Shown: positions 46,227 to 55,846, numbered from the stretch's first letter. The stretch is 64,000 nucleotides of DNA from Deltaproteobacteria bacterium (GCA_016180845.1 JACPAK010000008.1:30615-94614), one strand, 5' to 3'. Program-made: numbers and translations. Notes: generated by a model not told the origin, from the sequence alone.

Positions 46227-47100
46227 GCTTCTCCTCATGTTTCATTTGATCGTTTCCCTGATCCTCTTTTTTTTGATTCCAAAAAATCTCGTTTTGTTTT
46301 TTTTCTTTTTCCCAGGGATTGGTGCCATCGGATTGGCTGTGCTTTATTTTTTCACCAAACAGAGAATCCCGCCTGAAAAAATCATGGAGCCCGAGGAGGA
46401 TTGGCTCACGTTGACAGAGCTCCCCAAACCCAAACCGATGATCTCAAAATCACGTACCGAAAGAATGATCGAGGAACTCGATCTCATGTCACTTGCGGAG
46501 ATTCTTTCGTCCAGCGATCTCGAACTGAAGCGAGGCGCCCTTGAGAAACTGGCGCTTCTCAGAACCCCTGAGGCGATCGACCTGCTTCTACGCCATCGTA
46601 GCGATCCCTCGGCCGAGGTTCGTTTCTACGTCACATCGGCCCTGGAAAAGATCAAAAGGGATTTTGATGAAGAACTTGAGGTGACGAGAAATCAGATGGA
46701 AAAAAAACAGACGGGTGCTATGGTTAATCTCTCCCTCTCCAAAATTTATCTCCAATATATCCAATCGGGCCTTCTGGATGAAGCAACCGCACGTGTCTTT
46801 GAAAGAGAGGCGTTCTATCATCTCAATCAAGCGGTCGCCACTGGTACAGGAGATCCACAGGCCTATCGGACCTTGATCCAGCTTTATCGAAAACAATCTG
46901 CCTGGGATCGTGCCCTTGAACTCCTGAATCAACTCAAACAAACGGGGAAAACCACTGAAAGCGAGATTTCAAAAGAAAAGGCCCAGATCTTCTATGAGGC
47001 AGGGCGCTATGCCGAGATGGTTCAAGAGTTCAACCGACTCAAAGAAAAAGGGGCAGCTGACCCCTCCTGGACCGCGTTAGTGAACTGGTGGACAAGCTAG
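46219..47100 (+). CDS. pelE: PelE-like membrane protein with HEAT/TPR helices
   Basis: A 293-residue protein with two N-terminal membrane helices (LLMFHLIVSLILFFLIP and LVLFFFFFPGIGAIGLAVL). A HEAT-like segment (ELKRGALEKLALLRTPEAID) and TPR helices (AYRTLIQLYRKQSAWDRALE, FYEAGRYAEMVQEFNRL) follow. This matches PelE, which partners PelD and PelG in the inner-membrane complex. The assignment rests on architecture and position. The stop is directly followed by the ATG of the HEAT-repeat gene. Confidence 0.78.
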   Translation: MFELLLMFHLIVSLILFFLIPKNLVLFFFFFPGIGAIGLAVLYFFTKQRIPPEKIMEPEEDWLTLTELPKPKPMISKSRTERMIEELDLMSLAEILSSSDLELKRGALEKLALLRTPEAIDLLLRHRSDPSAEVRFYVTSALEKIKRDFDEELEVTRNQMEKKQTGAMVNLSLSKIYLQYIQSGLLDEATARVFEREAFYHLNQAVATGTGDPQAYRTLIQLYRKQSAWDRALELLNQLKQTGKTTESEISKEKAQIFYEAGRYAEMVQEFNRLKEKGAADPSWTALVNWWTS

Positions 47101-49065
47101 ATGAGACCGCTAGAAGAAATTCGAAATCAAATTTTTGGAGAGAGCGAGGATGCCCGCTTCACCGCTTGGATGGAGCTTTACCGTTCTCCCGAAGAAGCCG
47201 CCAAAAATGAGATCCGGAAAATCATCACGGATGATAATCCGCTACCAAAACTCCTCTTCATCCGGTTTTTGGCTCGAATTCCTGAAGAGGAGGCTGTCGC
47301 CTCTCTCCTCCAACTTCTTCAGGATAACGATGACGCGATTGGGAATGCCGCCAAAAAGGGGCTAGACAAGAACCATTACGAACTAAAAAACCAGAGGCTC
47401 CTCCCGCTCCTCCACTCACGCTCAGACCGCACTCAGGAATACGCGATTGAAAAATTAAGTCGTGGAGGGGTGGTGGAGGCGATTCCCCCTCTTCTCTCAC
47501 TCCTGCCCCAAGCGGACGACAGGCGTCTCCTCAAACTCCTCTCCGCCCTGCGTTATCTGCCTGATAAAAGAACCCTGCCCCCTACCCTCCCTTATCTCAA
47601 AGATCCCCGGGAAGAGGTCCGATTTCAGGCGGTCCTGATCCTCGGCTCCCTTCATGAAACCGGTGTCGCAGGTATTCACAAACAACTCATGCCCCTTCTC
47701 AAAGACCTATCGGCCAAGGTGAGAAAGGCGACCCTCTGGAGCCTGCGCAAGGCCCCTTCACAAGATGATCTTGTCCCTCTCATGACAGTTTCTCTCGAAG
47801 ATCCTGATGCCTATGTGCGACGCGAAGGCCTGTTGGGTCTCTGCTCCTTTCAAACCGTCGAGACGATCCATCATCTGCTCACGGTCCTCGTGACAGAAAA
47901 GGAAAGAATCGTGAGGCTGCAATGTGAAGGGGTCCTGCTGAGCATGCCTCCCGAACTTCTGACATCGGGGCTCCAAAAAATATTAAAACTGAAGAATGAC
48001 CCTGTTCGGGAAAAGGCGATCCTGCTCTTCGCCTCGTTGCACCAAAAATCGTCGTTCTTTTTCGATTTCCTCGTTCAAGAACTCAAAAGACAAAAAGAGG
48101 ACAAAAAGAAAATCCTTCTCCTGCAGGCCTTTGGAGAATTAGCGGATGAGAGGGGCCTTCCTGTTCTCAGCAGCTATTTAACCGGCTCGCCCCCGATCGC
48201 GTATGCCGCCTTCTCCGCGCTGATCCAGATCTGGAAACGACAGGGAAATCCTGATGTCACTCCCTATCTTCAAAATCCTCAGTTCTCTCCTCTGCTCAAA
48301 CAAATGGTCCTCAGATTTATTGTTCGGCAGGCGAAATCAATTCGAAATCAGGAGGCCTTAATCCCGATCCTCACCACTTTTCTGGATCACGCAAACACCA
48401 ATATCCGTTATCTCTCCACGCAAATACTGGTCCAGATCGCTGCAAAATCAACCTACGGGGCGCTCTTGAAAACCTTTTTGAAAGAAGCCGACCCGACCGC
48501 CCAAAAATTTCTCGCGGATCACCTCGTCCTCCTCGGATGGACCGATCCAGATCTTCTGGCCTCCTCTCTCGCTCCTTATAAAGATCAACCCGAAATCATT
48601 TCTCTTTTTCTTTCCCTCCTAAAAAAAGAATACGCCTCAAGAGATCAGTTTCTAAAACTTTTTCAGGCGCTCCTCGAACCCCCACTTACACTCCATGAAA
48701 CCGTTCTCCGGGATGATATTGCAAAATTTCTTCTTCACCATCTCCAGGAGGACCCAACCCTCCTCCCGCTTGCCCTAGAGGAAATCGATAAGATCCCGGG
48801 CAGCCTTCCCCTTCTTAGGTCCTTTATCGAACTTTTGGGCTTTCAGCCGAAATCTTGCAGAATCCTGCTCCCCTTCTCTTTGCTCAAAAACTGGTTTGAG
48901 ACAGCGGACGAGGAGAAACAGAACTTGATTATCGACCTCATGGGACTTTCATCGGAAAGATCGCCGATTCCTTTTCTCGTCTCACTCGTTGCGAATCCGT
49001 CGCTGAGTAGACTTCACTCGAGGGTCTCGAAAAACTTGAACAAACTGATTGAGGCCTCCGCATGA
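47101..49065 (+). CDS. HEAT-repeat protein inside the Pel operon
   Basis: A 654-residue all-helical protein made of roughly fifteen HEAT-type repeats, for example DPREEVRFQAVLILGSLHE, LSAKVRKATLWSLRKAP and DPDAYVRREGLLGLCSF. It has no signal peptide or membrane helix, so it should be cytoplasmic. It lies exactly between pelE and pelF: the pelE TAG is followed at once by its ATG, and its stop overlaps the pelF ATG. It is not one of the standard Pel proteins. Co-translation suggests a scaffold or regulator of the PelDEFG synthase complex, which is inference. Confidence 0.8.
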   Translation: MRPLEEIRNQIFGESEDARFTAWMELYRSPEEAAKNEIRKIITDDNPLPKLLFIRFLARIPEEEAVASLLQLLQDNDDAIGNAAKKGLDKNHYELKNQRLLPLLHSRSDRTQEYAIEKLSRGGVVEAIPPLLSLLPQADDRRLLKLLSALRYLPDKRTLPPTLPYLKDPREEVRFQAVLILGSLHETGVAGIHKQLMPLLKDLSAKVRKATLWSLRKAPSQDDLVPLMTVSLEDPDAYVRREGLLGLCSFQTVETIHHLLTVLVTEKERIVRLQCEGVLLSMPPELLTSGLQKILKLKNDPVREKAILLFASLHQKSSFFFDFLVQELKRQKEDKKKILLLQAFGELADERGLPVLSSYLTGSPPIAYAAFSALIQIWKRQGNPDVTPYLQNPQFSPLLKQMVLRFIVRQAKSIRNQEALIPILTTFLDHANTNIRYLSTQILVQIAAKSTYGALLKTFLKEADPTAQKFLADHLVLLGWTDPDLLASSLAPYKDQPEIISLFLSLLKKEYASRDQFLKLFQALLEPPLTLHETVLRDDIAKFLLHHLQEDPTLLPLALEEIDKIPGSLPLLRSFIELLGFQPKSCRILLPFSLLKNWFETADEEKQNLIIDLMGLSSERSPIPFLVSLVANPSLSRLHSRVSKNLNKLIEASA

Positions 49066-50522
49066 TCGATGTCTGCATGATTCTGGAAGGAACTTATCCG
49101 TATGTCGCCGGTGGTGTTTCCACCTGGGTGCACCAGCTCATCTCTTCCATGAAGGATCTGAAATTCGGGATTGTCTATATCGCCCCAAACTCCGATCCGA
49201 CTCGAACCATGAAATACGAACTGCCTCACCAGGTCCTCTTCATGAAGGAGATTTATCTGCATGACTACGATCTCGATTTGCATCGACTCCGAAAAGGAGG
49301 AAAAAAAGATTACGCCCTCCTGAAAAACTACTACCAAAAAGTTCTTAGTGGGAAAGCCGATGAATTCGAATCGTTCCTGCAACTTTTTCAAGGAGACCAG
49401 CGCTGTTTCGATCTGAAAACACTTTTTTCTTCGCATGAGGCGTGGGAGATTTTAACTCATTTTTATAAGGCCTTCGGAGACGGCGTTTCCTTTCTCGATT
49501 TTTTTTGGACATGGCGCGGGACCCATCTCCCGATTTTTCAGATCCTGCAGACGGAACTCCCTCGCGCAAAGATCTATCACGCGATTTCGACAGGTTATGC
49601 CGGTCTTGTCGCAACAATGGGCAAGATTCTGCATCAGGGTCTTTTTTTTCTCACGGAACATGGCATCTACACCCATGAAAGGCTTTTGGAGATTTCCCAG
49701 GCCGACTGGATTTACGAACAGGAAAAAAAACATTTTCGGGCCGAGAGGGATCTCTCATTTTTCAAGAAATGGTGGATCGGGATGTTTCAGGCAATGAGTC
49801 GCCTCGCCTATCAATACTCCGACAAGATTGTTACTCTCTATGAAGGCAACAGGCTCCGACAGGCCCTCGAGGGGGCTCCGCTCAATAAAATTTCAATTAT
49901 TCCGAACGGGATTAACCCGAAGGAATACCAATCGATCCAGCGCGAGAAAAAACTGATCCCCCAAATCGGCCTCGTCGGTCGGGTGGTTGGGATCAAGGAT
50001 ATTCGAACCTTTGTTCAGGCAGCGAAGAGGGTCATCAATACCGGCAAAGAGGCCTCCTTTTACATCATCGGACCGACGGATGAAGAGGAGGATTATTTCG
50101 AAGAGTGTCAGACGATGGTCGAAGAATTGAAATTGGAGGAGTTCATCACCTTTACCGGCCGTGTGGACGTCAAAGATTACTATAAATTCCTGGACCTTGT
50201 GGTCCTGACCAGTCTCTCGGAGGCCCAACCCTACGTGATCCTCGAAGCGAATTGTGTCGGGATCCCGGTCGTCGCGAGCGACGTCGGGGCGTGCCGGGAA
50301 ATGCTCGAGGGAACCGAGATGGCGGATAAAAGACTTGGGGCGAGTGGTCTCGTCACAGAGGTTTCGAATCCTGAATCAACAGCGCAGGCGATCCTGAAAC
50401 TTCTGAATGACCCTTCCCTCTACCAATCAATGAGTGAGGCGGGCAAGGAAAGGGTCGTGCGCTATTATAATCAGGATGATTTGTTGGGGAGATATTTGAA
50501 TCTGTATGAACAGAATTTGTGA
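49062..50522 (+). CDS. pelF: PelF glycosyltransferase
   Basis: Cytoplasmic GT4-type glycosyltransferase that polymerises Pel from UDP-sugars. The 486-residue protein begins DVCMILEGTYPYVAGGVSTW, the hallmark start of PelF. It has TEHGIYTHER, VGRVVGIKD and a C-terminal domain with the E-x7-E motif EAQPYVILE (Glu387, Glu395). Full family length. It overlaps the HEAT-repeat gene by 4 nt and is followed 6 nt later by pelG. Confidence 0.95.
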   Translation: MIDVCMILEGTYPYVAGGVSTWVHQLISSMKDLKFGIVYIAPNSDPTRTMKYELPHQVLFMKEIYLHDYDLDLHRLRKGGKKDYALLKNYYQKVLSGKADEFESFLQLFQGDQRCFDLKTLFSSHEAWEILTHFYKAFGDGVSFLDFFWTWRGTHLPIFQILQTELPRAKIYHAISTGYAGLVATMGKILHQGLFFLTEHGIYTHERLLEISQADWIYEQEKKHFRAERDLSFFKKWWIGMFQAMSRLAYQYSDKIVTLYEGNRLRQALEGAPLNKISIIPNGINPKEYQSIQREKKLIPQIGLVGRVVGIKDIRTFVQAAKRVINTGKEASFYIIGPTDEEEDYFEECQTMVEELKLEEFITFTGRVDVKDYYKFLDLVVLTSLSEAQPYVILEANCVGIPVVASDVGACREMLEGTEMADKRLGASGLVTEVSNPESTAQAILKLLNDPSLYQSMSEAGKERVVRYYNQDDLLGRYLNLYEQNL

Positions 50523-50528
50523 CTTCAT

Positions 50529-51938
50529 ATGGCGGGAATAGGATTTAGACTCCATAAGCTTCTCAAAGGCGAGTCGTACAGCGACCTCGTGAAGGCGTAT
50601 CTTTTTTCCGCCATCATCACCACCGGGCCGATGCTCGTGACGATCGCCTTTCTCGCATTCGTCGGCCAGTTCCTGAAAAAACAGCTCAGCCCCGAACAGG
50701 GGGAACTCCTGTTGGGTCTGATTCTTTACGCCTATGCCTTCTCGATGATCGTCATGGGAATATTCCTCTACATCGTGAGCCGTTACCTCGCCGATCTGGA
50801 GTACCTGAAAAAAATCGAGCTCTTCACCCCGACCTACCTCTCCGTCCTCGAGATCACGCTGTCTCTCCAAGCGATCATCGCATGCATCTACCTTTATCCC
50901 CTCCCATTGGAAACCACCGTCAAGTGGTCCCTCTTTTGCCTCTATCTTTCGATCAGCGGGATCTGGCTCGCGATGACCTTTCTCTCCGCCGCAAAAAGTT
51001 ACCTCTGGATTGTTGCTGCCTTTGTCATTGGATCTTTTGCTGGAGGCCTCTCTTCATGGTTCTGTGGAAAGACAATAGGCTTCGCTGGTTACCTGTCAGG
51101 TTTTATGATTGGTCAGGCCACCATCTTTTTTCTCTTAAGTGCCCGGATTTTTCGTGAGTTCGGATATCAGAAGTCTCACGACTTCAGCTTTCTCTCCCAT
51201 ATGAAGAAATATCCGTATCTGACCTGGGTCGGTTTGCTCTATTACATAGCGGTCTGGATCGATAAGTTTATTTTCTGGTTTAGCCCTCACGGAGACAAGC
51301 TGGGAGAACACCTCTATGTCTTCCTCGATTATGACCTCCCGATGTTTCTGGCCTTCATGACGATCGTCCCCTCGATGGCCTTTTTCCTCGTCCAGATGGA
51401 GACCTCGTTTGCACGACACTTTCGGGCCTATTATGAGGCGGTCCGTCGTCGGGAGCCACTCACCCAACTCCAGGAAAAACTGGAAGGGGTCCGTCTCATC
51501 CTCACGCGTCAGTTTCAAAAATATGTGCTGTTTCAGGGACTCCTGAGTGGGGTGATCATCCTTTTTCTCTATCAGATCGCCGAGGCGTTTCAGTTAAACC
51601 CGGCCCAGATGGGGGTCTTGCGGATCGCAATCCTCGGCGCCTTCCTTCAAATGGGATTCCTCATGGTCCTCACGATCCTCTTTTATTTCGATGCCCAGAA
51701 GGAGTGCTGTCTCCTGACCCTTTTCTTTTTGGTCTGCAATGCCCTCTTGACAGCGCTGACACTAAAAATCGGTCTCCCTGCCTATGGCTTCGGTTATGCC
51801 GGGAGTTGTTTCATTTCACTGATCGCAGGATTTTTCGTTCTCGATCATCGAGTGAAAAACCTCCACTACTGGACCTTCATGAAGCAACCGATCTTGCTCC
51901 CGCATTTCCAACTCGAAACAGAATCCTTCAAAAAATAA
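50529..51938 (+). CDS. pelG: PelG inner-membrane transporter
   Basis: Multidrug/oligosaccharidyl-lipid/polysaccharide-flippase-like protein that carries the Pel chain across the inner membrane. The 469-residue protein starts MAGIGFRLHKLLKGESYSD, followed by SAIITTGPMLVTIAFLAFVG, both typical of PelG. About twelve membrane helices are visible. It ends the pelD-E-HEAT-F-G run. Length and motifs match the family. Confidence 0.94.
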   Translation: MAGIGFRLHKLLKGESYSDLVKAYLFSAIITTGPMLVTIAFLAFVGQFLKKQLSPEQGELLLGLILYAYAFSMIVMGIFLYIVSRYLADLEYLKKIELFTPTYLSVLEITLSLQAIIACIYLYPLPLETTVKWSLFCLYLSISGIWLAMTFLSAAKSYLWIVAAFVIGSFAGGLSSWFCGKTIGFAGYLSGFMIGQATIFFLLSARIFREFGYQKSHDFSFLSHMKKYPYLTWVGLLYYIAVWIDKFIFWFSPHGDKLGEHLYVFLDYDLPMFLAFMTIVPSMAFFLVQMETSFARHFRAYYEAVRRREPLTQLQEKLEGVRLILTRQFQKYVLFQGLLSGVIILFLYQIAEAFQLNPAQMGVLRIAILGAFLQMGFLMVLTILFYFDAQKECCLLTLFFLVCNALLTALTLKIGLPAYGFGYAGSCFISLIAGFFVLDHRVKNLHYWTFMKQPILLPHFQLETESFKK

Positions 51939-51985
51939 CTTTTTTCTTTCCCGCTAAACTTAGCTGTGAGATACTTCAGATCGCT

Positions 51986-54127
51986 ATGGCATCAAGGGGT
52001 AGATTATCTTTCTTGTTTGTCGCATTTTTTCTGATCGGCCTTTCGTCTTGCAATACAACATCCGATGAAACACCCACTTCCACCGAAATTGAGGAAGAGA
52101 CGATTGCCCCCGATCCTTTTACGTTAATCGTCGAAGGGACTTCCGTCGAAATCTGTACTGTTTATGGCGCAAAAAATGCGGTGTTGGGCTCAGGTGCGGC
52201 GAGTGGACTTCAATATACCGTCGGACATGAGGACTCCGCGATTGTGAGTTGCGGTGATTCGTCGGCACTCTTTGATATCGGAACTGAAAAAGTAACGCTG
52301 ACACCTCAAACAACCGAGATCGCCAAGGCACTCGCGGGAACTTCGATGCGAGGAGGGACCGACCTCATTGCTGAGGCGATGGCAAAACTGGATGCGAACG
52401 AAGATGCCGGAGCAACCGTCCGACGATCCCTTGTCGATTTTCTGACCTCCCTCGAGGCGTATGAAGAGGCGTCGGAAGAGGAGGAAGAGGCGGAAACACT
52501 TTCCGCCGTCCGGCTCGCCTCCGTTCACCGGGCCAAACGAATGATGCAGACCCTGCTCACGATGGGTCAACCGGTCCTTGTCGAACGGATCGGTGAAGGT
52601 CAGGTGATCGAGGCCTGCACACCGAACAAAATCGATGACCTGATCCATGATGCGGTTGGAACCGATGCCTCTGTGATTGGCCTCACCGGATGTTTGGTTT
52701 GGCACAGGCTCTATACCTACACAGACTATAATAATCCTCTTTTTACCCCTGACAATATTCCGAGCTCCTTTCGGATACTCGCCACTGAATCAGGTCTCGT
52801 CTCGGCCCTTGTCGATGCCGATCGCCTCAATCGACTCTATACCTTGAGTTCACTCCATAACTATCTCTTTTCGCGTTTAGGCCATTCCGGTTATTGTGAA
52901 GACGACGAGGGGGTAGTCACCGATCAATCATTGACAGTGACAGATCTCCAGGCCTTCCTGTCCACCTTCATCAACCAACTGAGAGGGAGAGAAGACGATG
53001 ATGATGACGACGACGAAGACGACGATATGGAGCTCGCCGATTTTCAATCTTATCGATTCCATACCGGATACAACCCCTCCGGCGGTTGGGAAGTCAATAT
53101 GGCGGCAGAGCTACAGACACTTCCAGCCTCCTGTTATGACAGTCTTCCAACCACTTCATGCCTTGTGAGCCCGCTTCGATTTGATTTCGATGGAACCACA
53201 CTGGCACGGAATCCATCCGGTCGTTATGGACTTATGATGGAGTGGCGCAGCGGGGGTTTTGTCAGTTTCGCCTGGGTCATCGATATCGTGAGTGGCAAAC
53301 CGTATCGAGATTCCAACTTTCAACGGGTCAAGGTCACGATCAATCCGAGTGATTATGCAGCCATTGATTATGCAAACCCGCTCTACGTCAGCGCCTTGAA
53401 TCCGATGTGTGACACCACAAGAAGCTCCTGTGCCCCTTATTCCAACGCGAGCTGGAGGGGCCTCTATCCGACAATGTCATTCGTGAACAATGTCTATCTC
53501 TTTGCCACACCCGAACGTTTCGTACGCGAGGCGTATCTGATCCGGGATATCTCGGATCTGGACCGGATGGAGCCGGTCGAGGCGTATGCCTTGACGCGCA
53601 TGATCGCCGGATCGATGGCCGCCTTCCCGCAAGCGGGGAGTTCTGGTTGCCATGTTATTCTAAAAGACCACGGGAAGACCCTGACCGAATGGGATACCGC
53701 CAGCAACGCCTGGATTGAGAGCGGAACGGCAGAGCTTGATTGGGAAGGAGACGGAGTGGTTACGCTCCGGGAAACCGGCTCTGTCGAGGTCGATAACGCC
53801 AACTGCCGTGTCAAGAATGAACTCGCGGAGAGAGAGCCTTGCACACTCGATACGAGTGCCCTGCGAATCGATCAGGCGAGTCGTACCTCTGTGAGTGGCG
53901 GCACCGCATTTTCCGTCTCCGGCACTGTATCCGCCTCGAGTGCCTCATATGCTGCTGTCACTTTCAGCCCAACCCGGCTCTTTATTAGTAACAGTCAGAG
54001 TCGCGGTTACTTCGAGGGGGATGAGCAGATCGACGAATTTCAGATCAAGGGACGCAGTTTAGGTGACCGGATTGCCACCGGTGAAACGGTCATTGGAACC
54101 TACGAGTTTGAGGCAGATACGAATTAA
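51986..54127 (+). CDS. Lipoprotein with Asp-rich linker, unknown function
   Basis: A 713-residue protein from the ATG at 51986. The signal sequence ends in a lipobox (FFLIGLSSC), so Cys20 should be lipid-modified. The next part is low-complexity and acidic. A run of Asp/Glu (about residues 336-348) separates two halves; the second half is beta-rich with several Cys pairs. I do not recognise a family. A GATACT box (51970-51975) ends 10 nt before the ATG and there is no ribosome site. It follows pelG by 47 bp, so a link with Pel is possible but not shown. A longer frame starting inside pelG is rejected. Confidence 0.7.
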   Translation: MASRGRLSFLFVAFFLIGLSSCNTTSDETPTSTEIEEETIAPDPFTLIVEGTSVEICTVYGAKNAVLGSGAASGLQYTVGHEDSAIVSCGDSSALFDIGTEKVTLTPQTTEIAKALAGTSMRGGTDLIAEAMAKLDANEDAGATVRRSLVDFLTSLEAYEEASEEEEEAETLSAVRLASVHRAKRMMQTLLTMGQPVLVERIGEGQVIEACTPNKIDDLIHDAVGTDASVIGLTGCLVWHRLYTYTDYNNPLFTPDNIPSSFRILATESGLVSALVDADRLNRLYTLSSLHNYLFSRLGHSGYCEDDEGVVTDQSLTVTDLQAFLSTFINQLRGREDDDDDDDEDDDMELADFQSYRFHTGYNPSGGWEVNMAAELQTLPASCYDSLPTTSCLVSPLRFDFDGTTLARNPSGRYGLMMEWRSGGFVSFAWVIDIVSGKPYRDSNFQRVKVTINPSDYAAIDYANPLYVSALNPMCDTTRSSCAPYSNASWRGLYPTMSFVNNVYLFATPERFVREAYLIRDISDLDRMEPVEAYALTRMIAGSMAAFPQAGSSGCHVILKDHGKTLTEWDTASNAWIESGTAELDWEGDGVVTLRETGSVEVDNANCRVKNELAEREPCTLDTSALRIDQASRTSVSGGTAFSVSGTVSASSASYAAVTFSPTRLFISNSQSRGYFEGDEQIDEFQIKGRSLGDRIATGETVIGTYEFEADTN

Positions 54128-54957
54128 GAGATCCTTGTCGCAAGCCAATGGATATCCGAATAGATCTGAGCACAGCGGCTCTTCTCCGCAGCTGTTACGT
54201 TCGGCATCCGTTCAATGCTTCTAAAAAGACCAACGACATCCAGGAGTCCCGCTCTCGAAAGAATCCAGGCCTTTTGGCCGGCGGGACGGCAGTAGTACTC
54301 CCCCTCATCGATTAAGACAAAATAGACAACTCTCAAACGACCGTGCGGGTCTCTCATTAATCTCTTTGCCTCCCTCACAACAGGCTCGGTTCGTTGAAAA
54401 CGGTTACAGTCAATACCAAATGCAATCCCTCGGCTATCTGACGCCCATCCTCCTGAATGATGAATAAGTTTTTTCATCGCCTCATGAACTGCCGGAGAGG
54501 TTCGCGGTGCTGTCTCTAACCTTTCACCACGATACAAAAGCCGTCTGACCGTAACATCGAATCCCAATCCAAACTCCTGTGACATGCGACGAACCCGTCT
54601 CTGCCCCCAATGATTAACCCGCTCCAACAATCTCCCTATCCCATCCGAAAAAATCGGCTGGGTGTAGCCCAAGAGTTGATCGACTTCCGTCTCCACTCCC
54701 CGGAGCGTTCGCAATCGACCGGCAAGTCGTGATCCAAAAGGGGTCGCACGGAGGATCAACCCACCGCCGAGTAGGAGCAGAAGGGTTAAGGGAAGTGCAA
54801 ATCCAGCCTGAACCGGTGCCCAGGGAGCGGGGGACCTTGAGACGAGGACAAATGTATCCCCCCCACGAGGTGGGATTACCTGTTCAGAAGGGTCTCCAAG
54901 GTTATCAGCAGGCCCAATAGCCCTGGTCTCTCCCCTTATGGAATCAATTCCAGCCAT
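54124..54957 (-). CDS. Single-span membrane protein, unknown
   Basis: A 277-residue protein with one membrane helix (PLTLLLLLGGGLILRATPF, about residues 55-73) after a polar N-terminus. The basic, mostly soluble C-terminal part has VRRMSQEFGLGFDVTVRRLL, SRGIAFGIDCNRF and VYFVLIDEGEYYCR. No family is recognised. The ATG at 54957 follows a GATAAT box by 8 nt without a ribosome site, suggesting a leaderless start. Its stop overlaps the converging lipoprotein stop by 4 nt. It has a similar single-helix layout to the gene at 55828-57132, but I saw no shared motif. Confidence 0.6.
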   Translation of the reverse strand: MAGIDSIRGETRAIGPADNLGDPSEQVIPPRGGDTFVLVSRSPAPWAPVQAGFALPLTLLLLLGGGLILRATPFGSRLAGRLRTLRGVETEVDQLLGYTQPIFSDGIGRLLERVNHWGQRRVRRMSQEFGLGFDVTVRRLLYRGERLETAPRTSPAVHEAMKKLIHHSGGWASDSRGIAFGIDCNRFQRTEPVVREAKRLMRDPHGRLRVVYFVLIDEGEYYCRPAGQKAWILSRAGLLDVVGLFRSIERMPNVTAAEKSRCAQIYSDIHWLATRIS

Positions 54958-55046
54958 CAAGAGAAATTATCGGCTAAAAATGAGAGAGGTTGTTGATTGA
55001 GTTTTCGAACATAGCCGATTTCAAGTCTCAAAATTTTGGGGTATTG

Positions 55047-55613
55047 TTATGTGGATAAAATGGACCGAAATGATTTATAATTACTGATAAGCGTTGAATC
55101 ATCCAAAGCCTTTTCGAACTGGCCGAGCCATTCAAGGATATACGAGTCATCGAGCTGATTCCCCTGTCGAATAATAATGCCTCTGGCATCCTCCCTGTCA
55201 CGGGCCCTCGTTGAAATCATCTTGTAGATGATCAAGTCCTCAGCGGTACAGACGGTTAGTGAAAGATTCGCTTCAATCTTGATCGAACGTGCCCTTTGAA
55301 TCGCCTTCTCATCAAAAGAGGTATCGGCGAGCAACAGATCAATGCGAGGTCCATCGGATTCCCTGATAAAAAGAAACCCGACTTCTCGGAGTGTTTTCTC
55401 CGGATCATCAGAAAGACAGAGATAAGTTGGTTTTAGCAGCTTGACGAGGCTGTGTGCCTCTTCTCTTTTGAGCAAGATCTTGAGATCCACATCTCTCGTC
55501 AACCGGGGATCACCCCAGATGGCAACTGCGAGACCTCCAATGGCGGCTGATCGAATTCCAGATCGAGAAAGATATTTTTGTATTTGGTTCGCACTTTGGA
55601 GGAGATCCTTCAT
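55047..55613 (-). CDS. AbiEii-like nucleotidyltransferase
   Basis: A 188-residue protein of the polymerase-beta/MNT-like nucleotidyltransferase fold. IGGLAVAIWGDPRLTRDVD provides the GG motif and the paired Asp (RDVDLKI), and GPRIDLLLAD supplies the third Asp. AEDLIIYKMISTRARDRED is typical of AbiEii-type and related proteins. Such enzymes serve as toxins or antitoxins that nucleotidylate tRNA or proteins. The ATG at 55613 overlaps the stop of the small upstream gene (ATGA), so the pair is co-translated. This layout is toxin-antitoxin-like; a biological role is inference. Confidence 0.75.
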   Translation of the reverse strand: MKDLLQSANQIQKYLSRSGIRSAAIGGLAVAIWGDPRLTRDVDLKILLKREEAHSLVKLLKPTYLCLSDDPEKTLREVGFLFIRESDGPRIDLLLADTSFDEKAIQRARSIKIEANLSLTVCTAEDLIIYKMISTRARDREDARGIIIRQGNQLDDSYILEWLGQFEKALDDSTLISNYKSFRSILST

Positions 55614-55846
55614 TTCTTGTTGTTTAGCCAATGAGACAGATGTTGCAACCGTTTCTGAAACTGGGCCAAATAGGTTTCCCGCTCAGGATGAAAGAGTTTC
55701 TCTGTTTTCTCAAGCAGTGGTGAGAACTCGGAGAAGAGACGACGAAATTGAGCGAGAGACTCCTGAGGGGAAAGACGCCCCAGATCATTGAATCGAACAC
55801 GTTCGGCAACTTCCCAACCCTTTCTGTGTGACGCCAAGTCTCTCAT
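55610..55846 (-). CDS. Small helical partner of the nucleotidyltransferase
   Basis: A 78-residue protein, helical and charged: SPQESLAQFRRLFSEFSPLL and HPERETYLAQFQKRLQHL. It has no recognised family. AGGAG lies 8-9 nt before the ATG at 55846. Its stop overlaps the ATG of the nucleotidyltransferase, the usual arrangement of a two-gene toxin-antitoxin or enzyme-partner unit. Its start overlaps the divergent gene that begins at 55828. Confidence 0.65.
   Translation of the reverse strand: MRDLASHRKGWEVAERVRFNDLGRLSPQESLAQFRRLFSEFSPLLEKTEKLFHPERETYLAQFQKRLQHLSHWLNNKK

Noticed and set aside
51704..51985. Upstream extension of the lipoprotein gene into pelG
   Set aside because: The signal peptide and lipobox begin at the ATG at 51986; the extension is out of phase with pelG and has no family features.
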